64,000 nucleotides of DNA from Streptomyces sp. NBC_01314 (GTDB taxonomy: Bacteria; Actinomycetota; Actinomycetes; Streptomycetales; Streptomycetaceae), in contig NZ_CP108394.1 in assembly GCF_041435215.1 (NCBI RefSeq), positions 4,464,001-4,528,000 on the forward strand. The letters run 5' to 3'. Below are positions 36,897-47,011 of this stretch, one piece after another; the first letter of the stretch is position 1, and each line of letters starts with the position of its first letter. A program made the translations under genes and the position numbers. Under the pieces are notes generated by a model. It was not told the DNA's origin. It saw only the letters and a program-made list of their open reading frames with translations, and did no database searches.

Positions 36897-36953
36897 TGTG
36901 TCGATATCGCGGGACTGTGTCGATATGCGGCTCCGCCGCGAGGTGCCACCAGC
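36897..36953. repeat. Repeat module in the map-infA gap
   Basis: TGTGTCGATATCGCGGGAC then TGTGTCGATATGCGGCTCC, i.e. TGTGTCGATAT twice, followed by GCCGCGAGGTGCCACCAGCC. Related to the modules at 21305 and 33965. The remaining part of the 287-base gap holds the infA promoter and no gene. Confidence 0.6.
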
Positions 36954-36982
36954 CGCACACGGCCCGCAGTCGGCCGACGCGC

Positions 36983-37819
36983 TCAGCCCAACGGATCAGG
37001 AGCCGCGGTGATCCCGTACTCCGCCAGCTTCGCCCTGCCCCCGTCGGGCGCGGTCAGCACCAGCGGCCCGTCCTCCGTCAACGCCACCGAGTGCTCCCAG
37101 TGCGAGGACCACGTGCCGTCCGTGCTCACCACGGTCCAGTCGTCCGCGAGAACCTCGGTCTTCGGCGTACCCAGCGCCACCATCGGCTCGATCGCGAGGC
37201 AGAACCCGGGGACGAGCTTCGGCCCCTTCCCCCGCCGCCGCTCGACGTAGTTCAGCAGATGCGGGTCCATGTGCATCTCGGTCCCGATGCCATGGCCCCC
37301 GTAGTCCTCGACGATCCCGTACTTGCCCCCGCCCGGCTTCGGCTGCCGGCGGATGTACGTCTCGATGGCCCGGGAGACGTCCACGAGCCGGTTCCCCAGC
37401 TTCATCGCGGCGATCCCGGCCCACATGGACTCCTCGGTCACCCGCGACAGCTCGATCAGCTCCGGGGCGTGCCCGGACCCCACGAACGCGGTGTAGGCCG
37501 CATCGCCGTGCCAGCCGTCGACGATCGCGCCGCAGTCGATGGAGATGATGTCGCCGTCCTTCAGAACGACCTCGTCGCTCGGAATCCCGTGCACCACGAC
37601 CTCGTTCACCGACGTGCAGATCGTCGCCGGGAAGCCGCCGTACCCGAGGAAGTTCGACTTGGCCCCGTGCTCCGCGAGCACCTTGCGGGCCACGTCGTCG
37701 AGATCCTTCGTGGAGGCGCCCGGCACGGCCGCCTCCCGAGTGGCCGCGTGAATGGCGGCGACGACCAGCCCCGCCTCGCGCATCTTGGCGATCTGCTCGG
37801 GACTCTTGATCTGCACCAT
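36983..37819 (-). CDS. map: Type I methionine aminopeptidase
   Basis: A 278-residue metalloprotease removing initiator Met. It starts MVQIKSPEQIAKMREAGLVV. Metal ligands lie in SIDCGAIVDGWHGDAAYTA (two Asp), GHGIGTEMHMDP (His) and AIEPMVALG (Glu). It lies between adk and infA, the usual streptomycete order, with two hairpins in the adk-map gap. Confidence 0.95.
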   Translation of the reverse strand: MVQIKSPEQIAKMREAGLVVAAIHAATREAAVPGASTKDLDDVARKVLAEHGAKSNFLGYGGFPATICTSVNEVVVHGIPSDEVVLKDGDIISIDCGAIVDGWHGDAAYTAFVGSGHAPELIELSRVTEESMWAGIAAMKLGNRLVDVSRAIETYIRRQPKPGGGKYGIVEDYGGHGIGTEMHMDPHLLNYVERRRGKGPKLVPGFCLAIEPMVALGTPKTEVLADDWTVVSTDGTWSSHWEHSVALTEDGPLVLTAPDGGRAKLAEYGITAAPDPLG

Positions 37820-37858
37820 GGGGGCCTGCGCTCTCCGTCTTCCTTCTTGCCTACGAAC

Positions 37859-37885
37859 GGCGAAACCGCGTTCTCGGGTTTCGCC
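37859..37885 (-). other. Hairpin in adk-map gap (1)
   Basis: GGCGAAACC (37859-37867) and GGTTTCGCC (37877-37885) form a 9-bp stem, 40 bases upstream of the map start. Confidence 0.45.
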
Positions 37886-37897
37886 TACACAACAGTA

Positions 37898-37930
37898 CGG
37901 CCGCGGCGCCCCTCTCGGGCACCGCGGCCG
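37898..37930 (-). terminator. Hairpin in adk-map gap (2), possible terminator after adk
   Basis: CGGCCGCGG (37898-37906) and CCGCGGCCG (37922-37930) form a perfect 9-bp stem, 18 bases after the adk stop. No U-tract follows; partial termination before map is possible. Confidence 0.5.
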
Positions 37931-37947
37931 GCGTACTGACCGACGAC

Positions 37948-38610
37948 CTACTTGTCGTCGTCCTCGCTCTTGAGCGCCTCCATGGCGCGCTGGGTGACTT
38001 CCTCCACCGGACCGAGGGCCGAGATCGTCACCACGAGGCCCTGGGCCTTGTAGTAGTCGATGATCGGCTCGGTCTGGGTGTGGTAGACCTCCAGACGCTT
38101 GCGGACGGTCTCCTCGGAGTCGTCGTCACGCTGGTACAGCTCGCCGCCGCAGGCGTCGCAGACGCCTTCCTGCTTCGGCTTCTTGTACGTGACGTGGAAG
38201 ACGTGGGCGGAGTCGTTCCGGCAGACGCGCCGACCGGCGATCCGCTTGACGACCTCGTCCTCGGGGACCTCCAGGTCCAGCACCGCGTCCAGGTTCATGG
38301 ACTCGTCCTGGAGCGTCACGTCGAGCGCCTCGGCCTGCGAGACGTTGCGCGGGAAGCCGTCGAGCAGGAAGCCGTTCTCGGCGTCCGGCTGCTCCATGCG
38401 GTCCTTGGCCATCGCGATGGTGACCTCGTCCGGCACCAGCTCGCCCTTGTCCATGTAGGACTTCGCGAGTTTGCCGAGCTCCGTCTGCTTGCTGATGTTG
38501 GCCCGGAACAGGTCGCCCGTGGAGATGTGCGGGATCGACAGGTTCATGGCCAGGAACGCGGCCTGCGTTCCCTTACCGGCACCCGGCGGCCCGACGAGGA
38601 CGATACGCAT
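37948..38610 (-). CDS. adk: Adenylate kinase
   Basis: A 220-residue long-form adenylate kinase (ATP + AMP to 2 ADP). The P-loop is GPPGAGKGT (8-16 or so); NMP-binding [23 protein letters not shown] and the LID with CDACGG (partial zinc site, the first pair of Cys is reduced to a single one) follow. ATG 38610 overlaps the secY TGA by one base (TGATG), so translation is coupled. Confidence 0.95.
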   Translation of the reverse strand: MRIVLVGPPGAGKGTQAAFLAMNLSIPHISTGDLFRANISKQTELGKLAKSYMDKGELVPDEVTIAMAKDRMEQPDAENGFLLDGFPRNVSQAEALDVTLQDESMNLDAVLDLEVPEDEVVKRIAGRRVCRNDSAHVFHVTYKKPKQEGVCDACGGELYQRDDDSEETVRKRLEVYHTQTEPIIDYYKAQGLVVTISALGPVEEVTQRAMEALKSEDDDK

Positions 38611-39923
38611 CAGCGGAGGAACCCTTCGTAATTGCGCTGCTGGAGCTGGCTCTCGATCTGCTTCACCGTCTCCAGACCCACACCCACGATGATCAGGATG
38701 CTGGTACCACCGAACGGGAAGTTCTGGTTTGCGCCGAAACCAGCCAACGCCATCGTCGGGACGAGAGCAATCAGACCCAGGTACAGCGAACCTGGCCACG
38801 TGATCCGGTTGAGTACGTAGCTCAGGTACTCAGCGGTCGGTCGGCCAGCCCGGATGCCCGGGATGAAGCCACCATACTTCTTCATGTTGTCCGCGACTTC
38901 CTCGGGGTTGAACGAGATGGCCACGTAGAAGAAGGCGAAGAAGATGATCAGGAAGAAGTAGACCGTGATGTGCGCCGGCGCTGCGGTGTCCGCGAGATTC
39001 TTGGTGACCCAGCTCGCCCAACCCGCGGTGGAGCCGGAGAACTGCACGACCAGTGCCGGGATGTAGAGCAGCGACGAAGCGAAGATCACAGGGATGATGC
39101 CCGCCTGGTTGACCTTCAGCGGAATGTACGTCGACGTGCCGCCGTAGGACCGGCGACCGATCATGCGCTTCGCGTACTGGACCGGGATACGGCGCTGGGC
39201 CTGCTCGACGAAGACCACGAGCGCGACCATGACCAGGCCGACGGCGATGACGGTACCGAACTCGATCCAGCCGCCCGCCAGGTCGCCCTGCTCCTTGATG
39301 GCCCACAGCGCGGACGGGAAGGTGGCGGCGATCGAGATGAACATCAGGATCGACATGCCGTTGCCGATGCCGCGGTCGGTGATCAGCTCACCGAGCCACA
39401 TGACGACGGCCGTACCGGCGGTCATGGTGACGACCATGACCATGGTGGTGTAGATCGATCGGTCGGGCACGATCCCAGTGGCCTGCGCGCAGCCGTTGAA
39501 CAGCGTGCCGCTGCGCGCGGTGGCGACGAGGCCGGTGCCCTGGAGGATGGCGAGGGCGACCGTCAGATAACGCGTGTACTGCGTGATCTTCGACGTACCG
39601 GCCGCCCCCTCCTTCTTCAGGGCTTCCAGACGCGGGATCACCACGGTCAGCAGCTGCAGAATGATGCTCGCCGTGATGTACGGCATGATGCCGAGCGCGA
39701 AGATCGTGATCTGCAGCAACGCGCCACCGCTGAACATGTTGACCAGCCCGAAGAGCCCCTTGTTGGTCTGGGCCTGGTCGATGCAGAACTGGACGGCGGT
39801 GTAGTCGACACCAGGGATCGGCACATGCGTGCCGATCCGATAGATCACGATGATGCCGAGCGTGAAGAGCAGCTTCTTGCGCAGGTCGGGCGTCTTGAAC
39901 GCCCGGGCGAACGCGGTGAGCAC
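38610..39923 (-). CDS. secY: Protein translocase subunit SecY
   Basis: A 437-residue, ten-helix channel protein. Signatures: [27 protein letters not shown], and near the end [15 protein letters not shown]. The start is GTG 39923 with AGGAGG five bases upstream. It follows rplO by a 241-base gap with a 15-bp hairpin and may have its own promoter. Confidence 0.96.
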   Translation of the reverse strand: MLTAFARAFKTPDLRKKLLFTLGIIVIYRIGTHVPIPGVDYTAVQFCIDQAQTNKGLFGLVNMFSGGALLQITIFALGIMPYITASIILQLLTVVIPRLEALKKEGAAGTSKITQYTRYLTVALAILQGTGLVATARSGTLFNGCAQATGIVPDRSIYTTMVMVVTMTAGTAVVMWLGELITDRGIGNGMSILMFISIAATFPSALWAIKEQGDLAGGWIEFGTVIAVGLVMVALVVFVEQAQRRIPVQYAKRMIGRRSYGGTSTYIPLKVNQAGIIPVIFASSLLYIPALVVQFSGSTAGWASWVTKNLADTAAPAHITVYFFLIIFFAFFYVAISFNPEEVADNMKKYGGFIPGIRAGRPTAEYLSYVLNRITWPGSLYLGLIALVPTMALAGFGANQNFPFGGTSILIIVGVGLETVKQIESQLQQRNYEGFLR

Positions 39924-40095
39924 GGTGCCTCCTGCGACCCCCGCGCTACTGCGTCAAGGGTGACGGTTTTGAGATCTGATGAGGACGACTTACGTAACGT
40001 TTAACTGCCGCGGCGAGTGCCCGGTTAGGGGTCCCCTGTGAAAACGCACAGTGCAGGCCACCTTACCGGCGGGACCGCCTCCCTAGGAACGACCA

Positions 40096-40129
40096 ACCGG
40101 GGATACCCCATTTGTGGGGTATCCCCGGT
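40096..40129 (-). terminator. 15-bp perfect hairpin between rplO and secY
   Basis: ACCGGGGATACCCCA (40096-40110), loop TTTG, TGGGGTATCCCCGGT (40115-40129). It is 36 bases past the rplO stop. Little U-tract follows. It probably ends or reduces transcription of the spc operon before secY. Confidence 0.7.
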
Positions 40130-40164
40130 CGGGATCGCTCAAGTCATCGAGACACCTGATGTGT

Positions 40165-40620
40165 TCAGACGAGCTCGGTGACCGTACCGCCGACGGCGGT
40201 GATCTTCTCCTTGGCGGAGCCGGAGACGGCGTCGACCGTCACCTGCAGCGCCACGGAGATCTCGCCCTGGCCGAGGACCTTGACGAGGCTGTTCTTGCGG
40301 ACGGCACCCTTGTCGACCAGGTCGGCAACGGTGACCTCCCCACCCTCGGGGTAGAGGGCGGCGAGCTTGTCCAGGTTCACGACCTGGAACTCGACCTTGA
40401 ACGGGTTCTTGAAGCCCTTCAGCTTCGGAAGACGCATGTGGAGGGGCATCTGGCCACCCTCGAAGCGCTCCGGAACCTGGTAACGGGCCTTCGTGCCCTT
40501 GGTACCACGTCCAGCCGTCTTACCCTTCGACGCCTCACCACGACCCACACGGGTCTTGGCGGTCTTGGCGCCCGGGGCAGGACGGAGGTTGTGGATCTTG
40601 AGCGGGTTGTTCTCCGCCAT
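40165..40620 (-). CDS. rplO: 50S ribosomal protein L15
   Basis: A 151-residue protein: [34 protein letters not shown] and [19 protein letters not shown]. It follows rpmD by two bases. Confidence 0.96.
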   Translation of the reverse strand: MAENNPLKIHNLRPAPGAKTAKTRVGRGEASKGKTAGRGTKGTKARYQVPERFEGGQMPLHMRLPKLKGFKNPFKVEFQVVNLDKLAALYPEGGEVTVADLVDKGAVRKNSLVKVLGQGEISVALQVTVDAVSGSAKEKITAVGGTVTELV

Positions 40621-40622
40621 GA

Positions 40623-40805
40623 TCAGTCGACCTCCTCAACCGACACGAGGTGGCGGACGGTGTGAACCATTCCGCGGAACTCGGGGCGGTCCTCCTTGAC
40701 GACCACGGTGTTGATCCCCTTGAGACCAAGGGACCGCAGGGTGTCACGGTGGTTCTGCTTGCTGCCGATGTACGACTTCGTCTGCGTGACCTTGAGGCGA
40801 GCCAT
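40623..40805 (-). CDS. rpmD: 50S ribosomal protein L30
   Basis: A 60-residue protein from ATG 40805 ([20 protein letters not shown]), with [20 protein letters not shown]. Its first base overlaps the rpsE stop. The usual length. Confidence 0.95.
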   Translation of the reverse strand: MARLKVTQTKSYIGSKQNHRDTLRSLGLKGINTVVVKEDRPEFRGMVHTVRHLVSVEEVD

Positions 40806-41410
40806 TACGCACCCGCTCCCGCACGCGCACGGAGCAGAGCCGCGGGGGCGACGTCCTCGAGGGGCAGACCACGGCGAGCCGCGATCTCCTCGGGACGCTG
40901 CAGGCCCTTGAGGGCCGCCACGGTCGCGTGCACGATGTTGATCGCGTTGGACGAGCCGAGCGACTTCGACAGGATGTCGTGCACACCGGCGCACTCGAGC
41001 ACGGCACGCACCGGGCCACCGGCGATGACGCCGGTACCGGGGGAAGCAGGCTTGAGCAGGACGACGCCCGCGGCCTTCTCGCCCGTGATCGGGTGCGGGA
41101 TGGTGCCCTGGATACGGGGGACCTTGAAGAAGTGCTTCTTGGCCTCTTCAACACCCTTGGCGATCGCGGCCGGCACCTCCTTGGCCTTGCCGTAACCGAC
41201 ACCGACGGTGCCGTCACCATCGCCCACTACGACGAGCGCAGTGAAGCTGAAGCGACGACCACCCTTCACAACCTTGGCGACGCGGTTGATCGCGACAACG
41301 CGCTCAACGTACGCGGTCTTCTCGGCGGCAGCTGCGCCGCCGTCACGGCCCTTCCGGTCCCGCCGCTCGCCGCCACCGGCACCGCCACCGCGGCGCTGGG
41401 GTCCAGCCAT
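40805..41410 (-). CDS. rpsE: 30S ribosomal protein S5
   Basis: A 201-residue protein. A Gly/Arg-rich head is followed by [35 protein letters not shown] and the [20 protein letters not shown] region. It is in the spc operon between rplR and rpmD. Confidence 0.96.
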   Translation of the reverse strand: MAGPQRRGGGAGGGERRDRKGRDGGAAAAEKTAYVERVVAINRVAKVVKGGRRFSFTALVVVGDGDGTVGVGYGKAKEVPAAIAKGVEEAKKHFFKVPRIQGTIPHPITGEKAAGVVLLKPASPGTGVIAGGPVRAVLECAGVHDILSKSLGSSNAINIVHATVAALKGLQRPEEIAARRGLPLEDVAPAALLRARAGAGA

Positions 41411-41449
41411 TGGATTTACCTCTCTCTTTCCGCTAGCTACGCAGCGAGC

Positions 41450-41833
41450 TCAGAACTTGAGCCCGGCCTCGCGGGCGGCGTCGGCCAGGGCCGCAATGCG
41501 ACCCGCGTACCGGTTACCACCACGGTCGAACACGACGGCCTCGACACCGGCGGCCTTGGCACGCTCGGCGACCAGTGCGCCGACCTTGCCGGCCAGCGCC
41601 GACTTGTCCTCCGACGCGCCACGAATCGACGAGTCCAGGGTGGACGCCGACGCAAGGGTGTGACCCTTGAGGTCGTCGATCACCTGGGCCACGATGTGAC
41701 GGTTCGAGCGGGTCACGACCAGGCGGGGACGCTCAGCCGTACCGTTGACCTTCTTACGGATCCGGATCTGGCGCCGCTTGATGGCAGCACGCTTGTAAGC
41801 ATCGCCCTTAGCGATCTTCGTACCGTATGCCAT
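41450..41833 (-). CDS. rplR: 50S ribosomal protein L18
   Basis: A 127-residue 5S rRNA-binding protein: [32 protein letters not shown] and the end [20 protein letters not shown]. It is four bases from rplF. Confidence 0.96.
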   Translation of the reverse strand: MAYGTKIAKGDAYKRAAIKRRQIRIRKKVNGTAERPRLVVTRSNRHIVAQVIDDLKGHTLASASTLDSSIRGASEDKSALAGKVGALVAERAKAAGVEAVVFDRGGNRYAGRIAALADAAREAGLKF

Positions 41834-41836
41834 GGC

Positions 41837-42376
41837 TTACTTACCCGCCTTTCCGACCTTGCGCCGGATGACTTCGCCCTCGTACTTGACGCCCTTGGCC
41901 TTGTACGGGTCGGGCTTGCGCAGCTTGCGGATGTTGGCCGCAACCTCGCCGACCTTCTGCTTGTCGATGCCCTCGACCGAGAACCGCGTCGGGTTCTCGA
42001 CCTTGAAGCTGATGCCCTCGGGCGCCTCGACGGTGATCGGGTGGCTGTAGCCGAGCGCGAACTCAAGGTTCGAACCCTTGGCCTGCACTCGGTAACCGAC
42101 ACCGCTGATTTCGAGCTTCTTCACGTAACCCTGGGTCACGCCGGTGATCATGTTCGCCACCAGCGTGCGGGACAGGCCGTGCAGGGCCTTGTTCTGACGC
42201 TCGTCGTTGGGGCGGGTGACGTTGAGAACGCCGTCCTCACCCTTCGCGATGTCGATCGGCGAAGCGACGGTGTGGGTCAGCGAGCCCTTGGGGCCCTTGA
42301 CCAAAACCGTACGGCCGTCGATGGTGACGTCCACGCCGGCGGGAACCGTGATGGGGAGCTTGCCAATACGCGACAT
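41837..42376 (-). CDS. rplF: 50S ribosomal protein L6
   Basis: A 179-residue protein: [40 protein letters not shown] and the C-terminal [20 protein letters not shown]. It is between rpsH and rplR. Confidence 0.97.
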   Translation of the reverse strand: MSRIGKLPITVPAGVDVTIDGRTVLVKGPKGSLTHTVASPIDIAKGEDGVLNVTRPNDERQNKALHGLSRTLVANMITGVTQGYVKKLEISGVGYRVQAKGSNLEFALGYSHPITVEAPEGISFKVENPTRFSVEGIDKQKVGEVAANIRKLRKPDPYKAKGVKYEGEVIRRKVGKAGK

Positions 42377-42400
42377 AGCTGTTTCCTCCGTTCCCTTCCG

Positions 42401-42799
42401 CTACCAGACGTAGGCGAGGACTTCTCCGCCTACGCCCTTCTTGCCGGCCTGCTGTCCGGTGAGGAGACCGTGCGACGTGGAGATGATCGCCACGCCGAGG
42501 CCACCCAGCACCTTGGGCAGGGAGGTGGACTTCGCGTAAACCCGGAGACCGGGCTTGGAGATCCGCTTGATGCCCGCGATGGAGCGCTCACGGTTCGGGC
42601 CGAACTTCAGCTCGAGGACGAGGTTCTTGCCGACCTCGGCGTCCTCGACCTTCCAGCCCGTGATGAAGCCCTCCTGCTGGAGGATCTCCGCGATGTGAGA
42701 CTTGATCTTCGATGCCGGCATCGTCACGGAGTCGTGGTATGCCGAGTTCGCGTTCCGCAGACGCGTAAGCATGTCTGCGATCGGATCAGTCATGGTCAT
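42401..42799 (-). CDS. rpsH: 30S ribosomal protein S8
   Basis: A 132-residue protein: [38 protein letters not shown] and [23 protein letters not shown] 42799 is used; ATG 42793 is two codons later. The frame extends upstream to 42937 but covers the inverted repeat. S8 is the translational repressor of the spc operon in enterobacteria. Confidence 0.96.
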   Translation of the reverse strand: MTMTDPIADMLTRLRNANSAYHDSVTMPASKIKSHIAEILQQEGFITGWKVEDAEVGKNLVLELKFGPNRERSIAGIKRISKPGLRVYAKSTSLPKVLGGLGVAIISTSHGLLTGQQAGKKGVGGEVLAYVW

Positions 42800-42916
42800 G
42801 AATTGGCCTTCGGCCTCTCTCGCCGGGGTTTCCTGTATGCGCCATCCCTCTCCCCACTCGGTGGCGGGACGGGTGCGGTGCGGGGACCTACGGCGTAGTA
42901 AGTCGTACGGGCTACC

Positions 42917-42967
42917 GTCAGGCGCCCAACCCTCCAAGCCTAAGCCATGGATGGGTGGGCGCCTGAC
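42917..42967 (-). other. Large inverted repeat between rpsZ and rpsH
   Basis: GTCAGGCGCCCAACCC (42917-42932) pairs with GGGTGGGCGCCTGAC (42953-42967), with one bulged A. The 20-base loop is long. It lies in the 214-base rpsN-rpsH gap, which is unusual for this operon. Confidence 0.6.
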
Positions 42968-43013
42968 ACGCCCAGTGCTTACCGAGAGCTTCGGGAGTCC
43001 CTAAAAGAAGGGA

Positions 43014-43199
43014 CTACCAGGAGCTCTTGGTCACGCCCGGCAGCTCGCCACGGTGAGCCATCTCACGAAGGCACACGCGGCACAGGCCGAACTTGCGGTA
43101 CACGGAGTGGGGACGGCCACAGCGCTGGCAGCGCGTGTAGCCACGCACGCCGAACTTGGGCTTGCGAGCAGCCTTCGCGATCAGAGCCTTCTTCGCCAT
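43014..43199 (-). CDS. rpsN: 30S ribosomal protein S14 type Z (zinc-binding)
   Basis: A 61-residue protein from ATG 43199 ([20 protein letters not shown]). The zinc site CQRC...CRVC is complete, so this is the short zinc-dependent form encoded in the spc operon (also called rpsZ). Confidence 0.96.
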   Translation of the reverse strand: MAKKALIAKAARKPKFGVRGYTRCQRCGRPHSVYRKFGLCRVCLREMAHRGELPGVTKSSW

Positions 43200-43204
43200 C
43201 TCGC

Positions 43205-43762
43205 TCACGCCTCCTTGAAGGGGAAGCCGAGGTGACGGAGGAGCGCGCGGCCCTCAGCGTCGTTGGTCGCCGTGGTCACCACGGTGATGTCCATACCCCG
43301 GGTGCGGTCGATCTTGTCCTGGTCGATCTCGTGGAACATGACCTGCTCCGTGAGACCGAAGGTGTAGTTGCCACGGCCGTCGAACTGCTTGGGGGACAGA
43401 CCACGGAAGTCGCGGATGCGCGGCAGCGCGAGCGACAGGGTGCGGTCCAGGAACTCCCACATGCGGTCGCCACGAAGCGTGACGTGGGCACCGATAGGCT
43501 GACCCTCACGCAGCTTGAACTGCGCGATGGACTTACGGGCCTTGGTGACGGCCGGCTTCTGACCGGTGATCGTGGTGAGGTCGCGGATGGCGCCCTCGAT
43601 CAGCTTGGAGTCGCGGGCGGCGTCGCCCACACCCATGTTGACCACGATCTTGACGAGACCCGGGGTCTGCATGACGTTCTCGTACGAGAACTCTTCCTGC
43701 AGCTTGCCCGCGATCTCCTCGCGGTACTTCGTCTTGAGACGCGGAGTCGTGGTGGTAGCCAT
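43205..43762 (-). CDS. rplE: 50S ribosomal protein L5
   Basis: A 185-residue 5S rRNA-binding protein: [37 protein letters not shown] and [20 protein letters not shown]. It overlaps rplX by one base. Confidence 0.97.
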   Translation of the reverse strand: MATTTTPRLKTKYREEIAGKLQEEFSYENVMQTPGLVKIVVNMGVGDAARDSKLIEGAIRDLTTITGQKPAVTKARKSIAQFKLREGQPIGAHVTLRGDRMWEFLDRTLSLALPRIRDFRGLSPKQFDGRGNYTFGLTEQVMFHEIDQDKIDRTRGMDITVVTTATNDAEGRALLRHLGFPFKEA

Positions 43763-44085
43763 CAGATGTCCTCACCCGTCCGCTTGGCAACGCGAACCTT
43801 GTTGCCCTCGTCGTCGAAGCGGTAACCGACTCGCGTGACGACCTTCTTGCCGTCCTTCTCAACGACCAGCTGGACGTTGGAGACGTGGATCGGCGCCTCG
43901 GTCGTGATGATGCCACCGGCCTGCGAACCCTTGGTTGTCGGGCCGGCCTTGGTGTGCTTCTTGACCCGGTTGACACCCTCGACCAGGACGCGGTCCTCGC
44001 GGGGGAAGGCCGTGATGACCTTGCCCTGCTTGCCCTTGTCCTTACCGGTGATGACCTGGACCAGGTCGCCCTTCTTGATCTTCAT
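43762..44085 (-). CDS. rplX: 50S ribosomal protein L24
   Basis: A 107-residue KOW-domain protein: [32 protein letters not shown], and [20 protein letters not shown]. It overlaps rplE by one base. Confidence 0.97.
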   Translation of the reverse strand: MKIKKGDLVQVITGKDKGKQGKVITAFPREDRVLVEGVNRVKKHTKAGPTTKGSQAGGIITTEAPIHVSNVQLVVEKDGKKVVTRVGYRFDDEGNKVRVAKRTGEDI

Positions 44086-44087
44086 GC

Positions 44088-44456
44088 TTACAGCACCTCC
44101 GGCGCGAGCGAGATGATCTTCATGAACTTCTTCTCGCGCAGCTCCCGGCCGACCGGGCCGAAGATACGGGTGCCACGAGGGTCGCCGTCGTTCTTCAGAA
44201 TGACAGCGGCGTTCTCGTCGAAGCGGATGTACGAGCCGTCCGGACGGCGGCGCTCCTTGACGGTGCGAACGATGACCGCCTTGATGACGTCACCCTTCTT
44301 CACGTTGCCGCCGGGGATCGCGTCCTTGACGGTGGCGACGATGACGTCACCGATGCCCGCGTAGCGGCGACCGGAGCCACCGAGCACACGGATGCAAAGG
44401 ATTTCCTTCGCACCAGTGTTGTCGGCGACACGCAGTCGCGACTCCTGCTGGATCAC
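44088..44456 (-). CDS. rplN: 50S ribosomal protein L14
   Basis: A 122-residue protein: [40 protein letters not shown] and [20 protein letters not shown]. It is the first gene of the spc operon, preceded by two alternative hairpins. Confidence 0.97.
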   Translation of the reverse strand: MIQQESRLRVADNTGAKEILCIRVLGGSGRRYAGIGDVIVATVKDAIPGGNVKKGDVIKAVIVRTVKERRRPDGSYIRFDENAAVILKNDGDPRGTRIFGPVGRELREKKFMKIISLAPEVL

Positions 44457-44474
44457 GTCTATCTCCTGATTGTC

Positions 44475-44517
44475 TGCCGGTTCCCGGCAGGGGCCTCAAT
44501 ACAGCGGGCCCCTGCCG
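44475..44517 (-). other. Two mutually exclusive hairpins at the S10/spc operon junction
   Basis: Stem A: CGGCAGGGGCC (44485-44495) with GGCCCCTGCCG (44507-44517), 11 bp. Stem B: TGCCGG (44475-44480) with CCGGCA (44484-44489). They share 44485-44489, so only one can form. In the rpsQ-to-rplN direction A is made first. Possible attenuator or processing site. Confidence 0.55.
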
Positions 44518-44556
44518 AGCCTGGCGGAACTGACCTGCGGATTTACCCCGCAGGAA

Positions 44557-44844
44557 TTACTTGGCCTTCTCGAGGATCTCGACGACGCGCCAGTGCTTCG
44601 TGGCGGACAGCGGCCGGGTCTCCATGAGGAGGACACGGTCGCCGACGCCGGCGGCGTTCTGCTCGTCGTGCGCCTTGAGCTTGCTCGTGCTACGGATGAC
44701 CTTGCCGTACAGGGCGTGCTTCTTACGGTCCTCGACGGCGACGACGACGGTCTTGTCCATCTTGTCGGCGACGACGATGCCCTCACGAGTCTTGCGGAAG
44801 CCGCGCGTCTCGTCGTTCGTCTCAGTCACGTTGTTCTCGCTCAT
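44557..44844 (-). CDS. rpsQ: 30S ribosomal protein S17
   Basis: A 95-residue OB-fold protein: [40 protein letters not shown], and [20 protein letters not shown]. Last gene of the S10 operon, overlapping rpmC by one base. Confidence 0.96.
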   Translation of the reverse strand: MSENNVTETNDETRGFRKTREGIVVADKMDKTVVVAVEDRKKHALYGKVIRSTSKLKAHDEQNAAGVGDRVLLMETRPLSATKHWRVVEILEKAK

Positions 44845-45068
44845 CAGGCGTTCTCCACCGTTTCGATGCCCAGCTCACGCTCGCGCATCAGGGTGTAGAT
44901 CCGCGCGATGTCCTTGCGGACCGCCTTGAGACGGCCATGGTTCTCAAGCTGTCCGGTCGCCGCCTGGAAGCGGAGATTGAACAGCTCTTCCTTGGCTTCG
45001 CGAAGCTTCGCCAGAAGCTCCTCGTCACCCAGCTCGCGCAGCTCGGACGCCTTGGTACCGGCCGACAT
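44844..45068 (-). CDS. rpmC: 50S ribosomal protein L29
   Basis: A 74-residue helical protein: [41 protein letters not shown] 45068 overlaps the rplP stop (GTGATG); GTG 45071 is an alternative by one codon. Confidence 0.95.
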   Translation of the reverse strand: MSAGTKASELRELGDEELLAKLREAKEELFNLRFQAATGQLENHGRLKAVRKDIARIYTLMRERELGIETVENA

Positions 45069-45487
45069 CACGCTTCACCTGCCTCGCGCTTGACGATCCG
45101 GCACTTCATCGGCAGCTTGTGGGCTGCGCGAGTGAGGGCCTCACGGGCGATCTTCTCGTTGGGGTAGGACAGTTCGAACATGACCCGGCCCGGGTGCACG
45201 TTCGCGATCCACCACTCCGGCGAGCCCTTACCGGAACCCATGCGGGTCTCGGCAGGCTTCTTCGTGAGCGGGCGGTCCGGGTAGATGTTGATCCAGACCT
45301 TGCCGCCACGCTTGATGTGGCGGGTCATGGCAATACGGGCCGCCTCGATCTGGCGGTTGGTCACGTACGCCGGCGTGAGGGCCTGAATGCCGTACTCGCC
45401 GAACGCGACCGTCGTACCACCCTTGGCCTGGCCACGGCGCTTCGGGTGGTGCTGCTTGCGGTGCTTGACCCTACGGGGGATCAGCAT
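45068..45487 (-). CDS. rplP: 50S ribosomal protein L16
   Basis: A 139-residue protein: [50 protein letters not shown] region and [19 protein letters not shown]. It follows rpsC by five bases. Confidence 0.97.
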   Translation of the reverse strand: MLIPRRVKHRKQHHPKRRGQAKGGTTVAFGEYGIQALTPAYVTNRQIEAARIAMTRHIKRGGKVWINIYPDRPLTKKPAETRMGSGKGSPEWWIANVHPGRVMFELSYPNEKIAREALTRAAHKLPMKCRIVKREAGEA

Positions 45488-45492
45488 GTCCC

Positions 45493-46329
45493 TCAGGCCT
45501 CCGTTCCGGTGCTCTCAGCCGGAGCGGCGGCGGCGGGAGCCTCGGCCTTGGGGGCCTCGGCGCCTGCAGCCTGCTGCGGCTTACGACCGCGACCGCCACG
45601 CTCGCCACCACGGCCACCACGGGCCGGGCGGTCGGCGCCGCCGCCACCACGGGCCGGGCGGTTGCCGGCACGGGCTGCGGCGTTCTCGGCGCGGACCTCG
45701 GCGATGTTCTTGACATCGCCCTTGTAGATCCAGACCTTCACACCGATGCGGCCGAAGGTCGTCTTGGCCTCGAAGAAGCCGTAGTCCACGTTCGCGCGGA
45801 GCGTGTGCAGGGGCACACGGCCCTCGCGGTAGAACTCCGAGCGGGACATCTCGGCGCCACCGAGGCGGCCACCGCACTGGATCTTGATGCCCTTGGCGCC
45901 GGCCTTCATCGTGCCCTGCATGCTCTTACGCATGGCGCGACGGAAGGAGACGCGGGAGGAGAGCTGCTCGGCGACGGCCTGGGCCACCAGCTGAGCGTCC
46001 GTCTCCGGGTTCTTGACCTCGAGGATGTTGAGCTGGACCTGCTTCTTGGTCAGCTTCTCCAGGTCGCCGCGGATACGGTCGGCCTCGGCGCCGCGGCGGC
46101 CGATGACGATGCCCGGACGCGCGGTGTGGATGTCGACGCGGACCCTGTCACGGGTGCGCTCGATCTCCACCTTCGAGATGCCGGCGCGCTCCATGCCGGA
46201 CGTCATCATCCGACGGATGGCGACGTCTTCACCGACGTAGTCCTTGTACAGCTTGTCGGCGTACCACCGCGACTTGAAGTCCGTGGTGATGCCGAGCCGG
46301 AACCCATGCGGGTTTACCTTCTGGCCCAT
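45493..46329 (-). CDS. rpsC: 30S ribosomal protein S3, with Gly/Arg-rich C-terminal extension
   Basis: A 278-residue protein. The core (1-215) has [20 protein letters not shown], the KH domain [20 protein letters not shown] and [20 protein letters not shown]. The final 60 residues are RG/GG repeats ([18 protein letters not shown]) and Ala/Glu-rich sequence, the streptomycete form. Confidence 0.96.
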   Translation of the reverse strand: MGQKVNPHGFRLGITTDFKSRWYADKLYKDYVGEDVAIRRMMTSGMERAGISKVEIERTRDRVRVDIHTARPGIVIGRRGAEADRIRGDLEKLTKKQVQLNILEVKNPETDAQLVAQAVAEQLSSRVSFRRAMRKSMQGTMKAGAKGIKIQCGGRLGGAEMSRSEFYREGRVPLHTLRANVDYGFFEAKTTFGRIGVKVWIYKGDVKNIAEVRAENAAARAGNRPARGGGGADRPARGGRGGERGGRGRKPQQAAGAEAPKAEAPAAAAPAESTGTEA

Positions 46330-46676
46330 TACCGGGTTCCTTCCTTGCTGCTGACGACCACGGTGATGTGGCTGGTCCGCTTGCGGATCCGGTAGGCACG
46401 GCCCTGGGCACGCGGACGGAACCGCTTCAGGGTCGGACCCTCGTCGACGTACGCCTCGCTGATGACCAGCGAAGAGGCGTCCGTGTGGTCGTAGTTGTGC
46501 GCGGCGTTGGCAATGGCGCTGTCCAGCACCTTGCCGACCGGCACGCTCGCGGCCTGCGGGGCGAAACGCAGGACCGCCTGAGCCTCCGTGGCATCCATGC
46601 CACGGATGAGGTCCACCACACGGCGGGCCTTCATGGGCGTAACGCGGATGTACCGCGCCTGGGCCCTGGCTTCCAT
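46329..46676 (-). CDS. rplV: 50S ribosomal protein L22
   Basis: A 115-residue protein from ATG 46676 with GGAAGGA six bases upstream: [20 protein letters not shown], and [20 protein letters not shown]. An upstream in-frame ATG at 46706 would add ten residues. It overlaps rpsC by one base. Confidence 0.95.
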   Translation of the reverse strand: MEARAQARYIRVTPMKARRVVDLIRGMDATEAQAVLRFAPQAASVPVGKVLDSAIANAAHNYDHTDASSLVISEAYVDEGPTLKRFRPRAQGRAYRIRKRTSHITVVVSSKEGTR

Positions 46677-46717
46677 GGTTGTCCTTCCAGTGTCTGTCAT
46701 GGTCATTCCACCCCGCG

Positions 46718-46999
46718 TTAGCGGCGCTTCGACTTCCGGTCGTCCTTGACGTGACCCCGGAAGGTGCGCGTCGGCGAGAACTCGCCGAGCTTGTGGCCGA
46801 CCATCGACTCGGTGACGAACACCGGAATGTGGGTCTTGCCGTTGTGCACCGCGATCGTGTGGCCGAGCATGGCCGGGATGATCATCGAGCGACGGGACCA
46901 GGTCTTGATGACGTTCTTGGTGCCGGCTTCGTTCTGTACGTCCACCTTCTTGATGAGGTGTCCGTCGACGAAGGGCCCCTTCTTGAGACTGCGCGGCAT
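46718..46999 (-). CDS. rpsS: 30S ribosomal protein S19
   Basis: A 93-residue protein: [40 protein letters not shown] and [20 protein letters not shown]. It follows rplB by twelve bases. Confidence 0.97.
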   Translation of the reverse strand: MPRSLKKGPFVDGHLIKKVDVQNEAGTKNVIKTWSRRSMIIPAMLGHTIAVHNGKTHIPVFVTESMVGHKLGEFSPTRTFRGHVKDDRKSKRR

Positions 47000-47011
47000 C
47001 TAAACCCGCTC

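Noticed and set aside
17735..36953. Dispersed repeats as insertion sequences.
   Set aside because: Copies are only 50-110 bp, have no transposase gene nearby and no target duplications that I can see.
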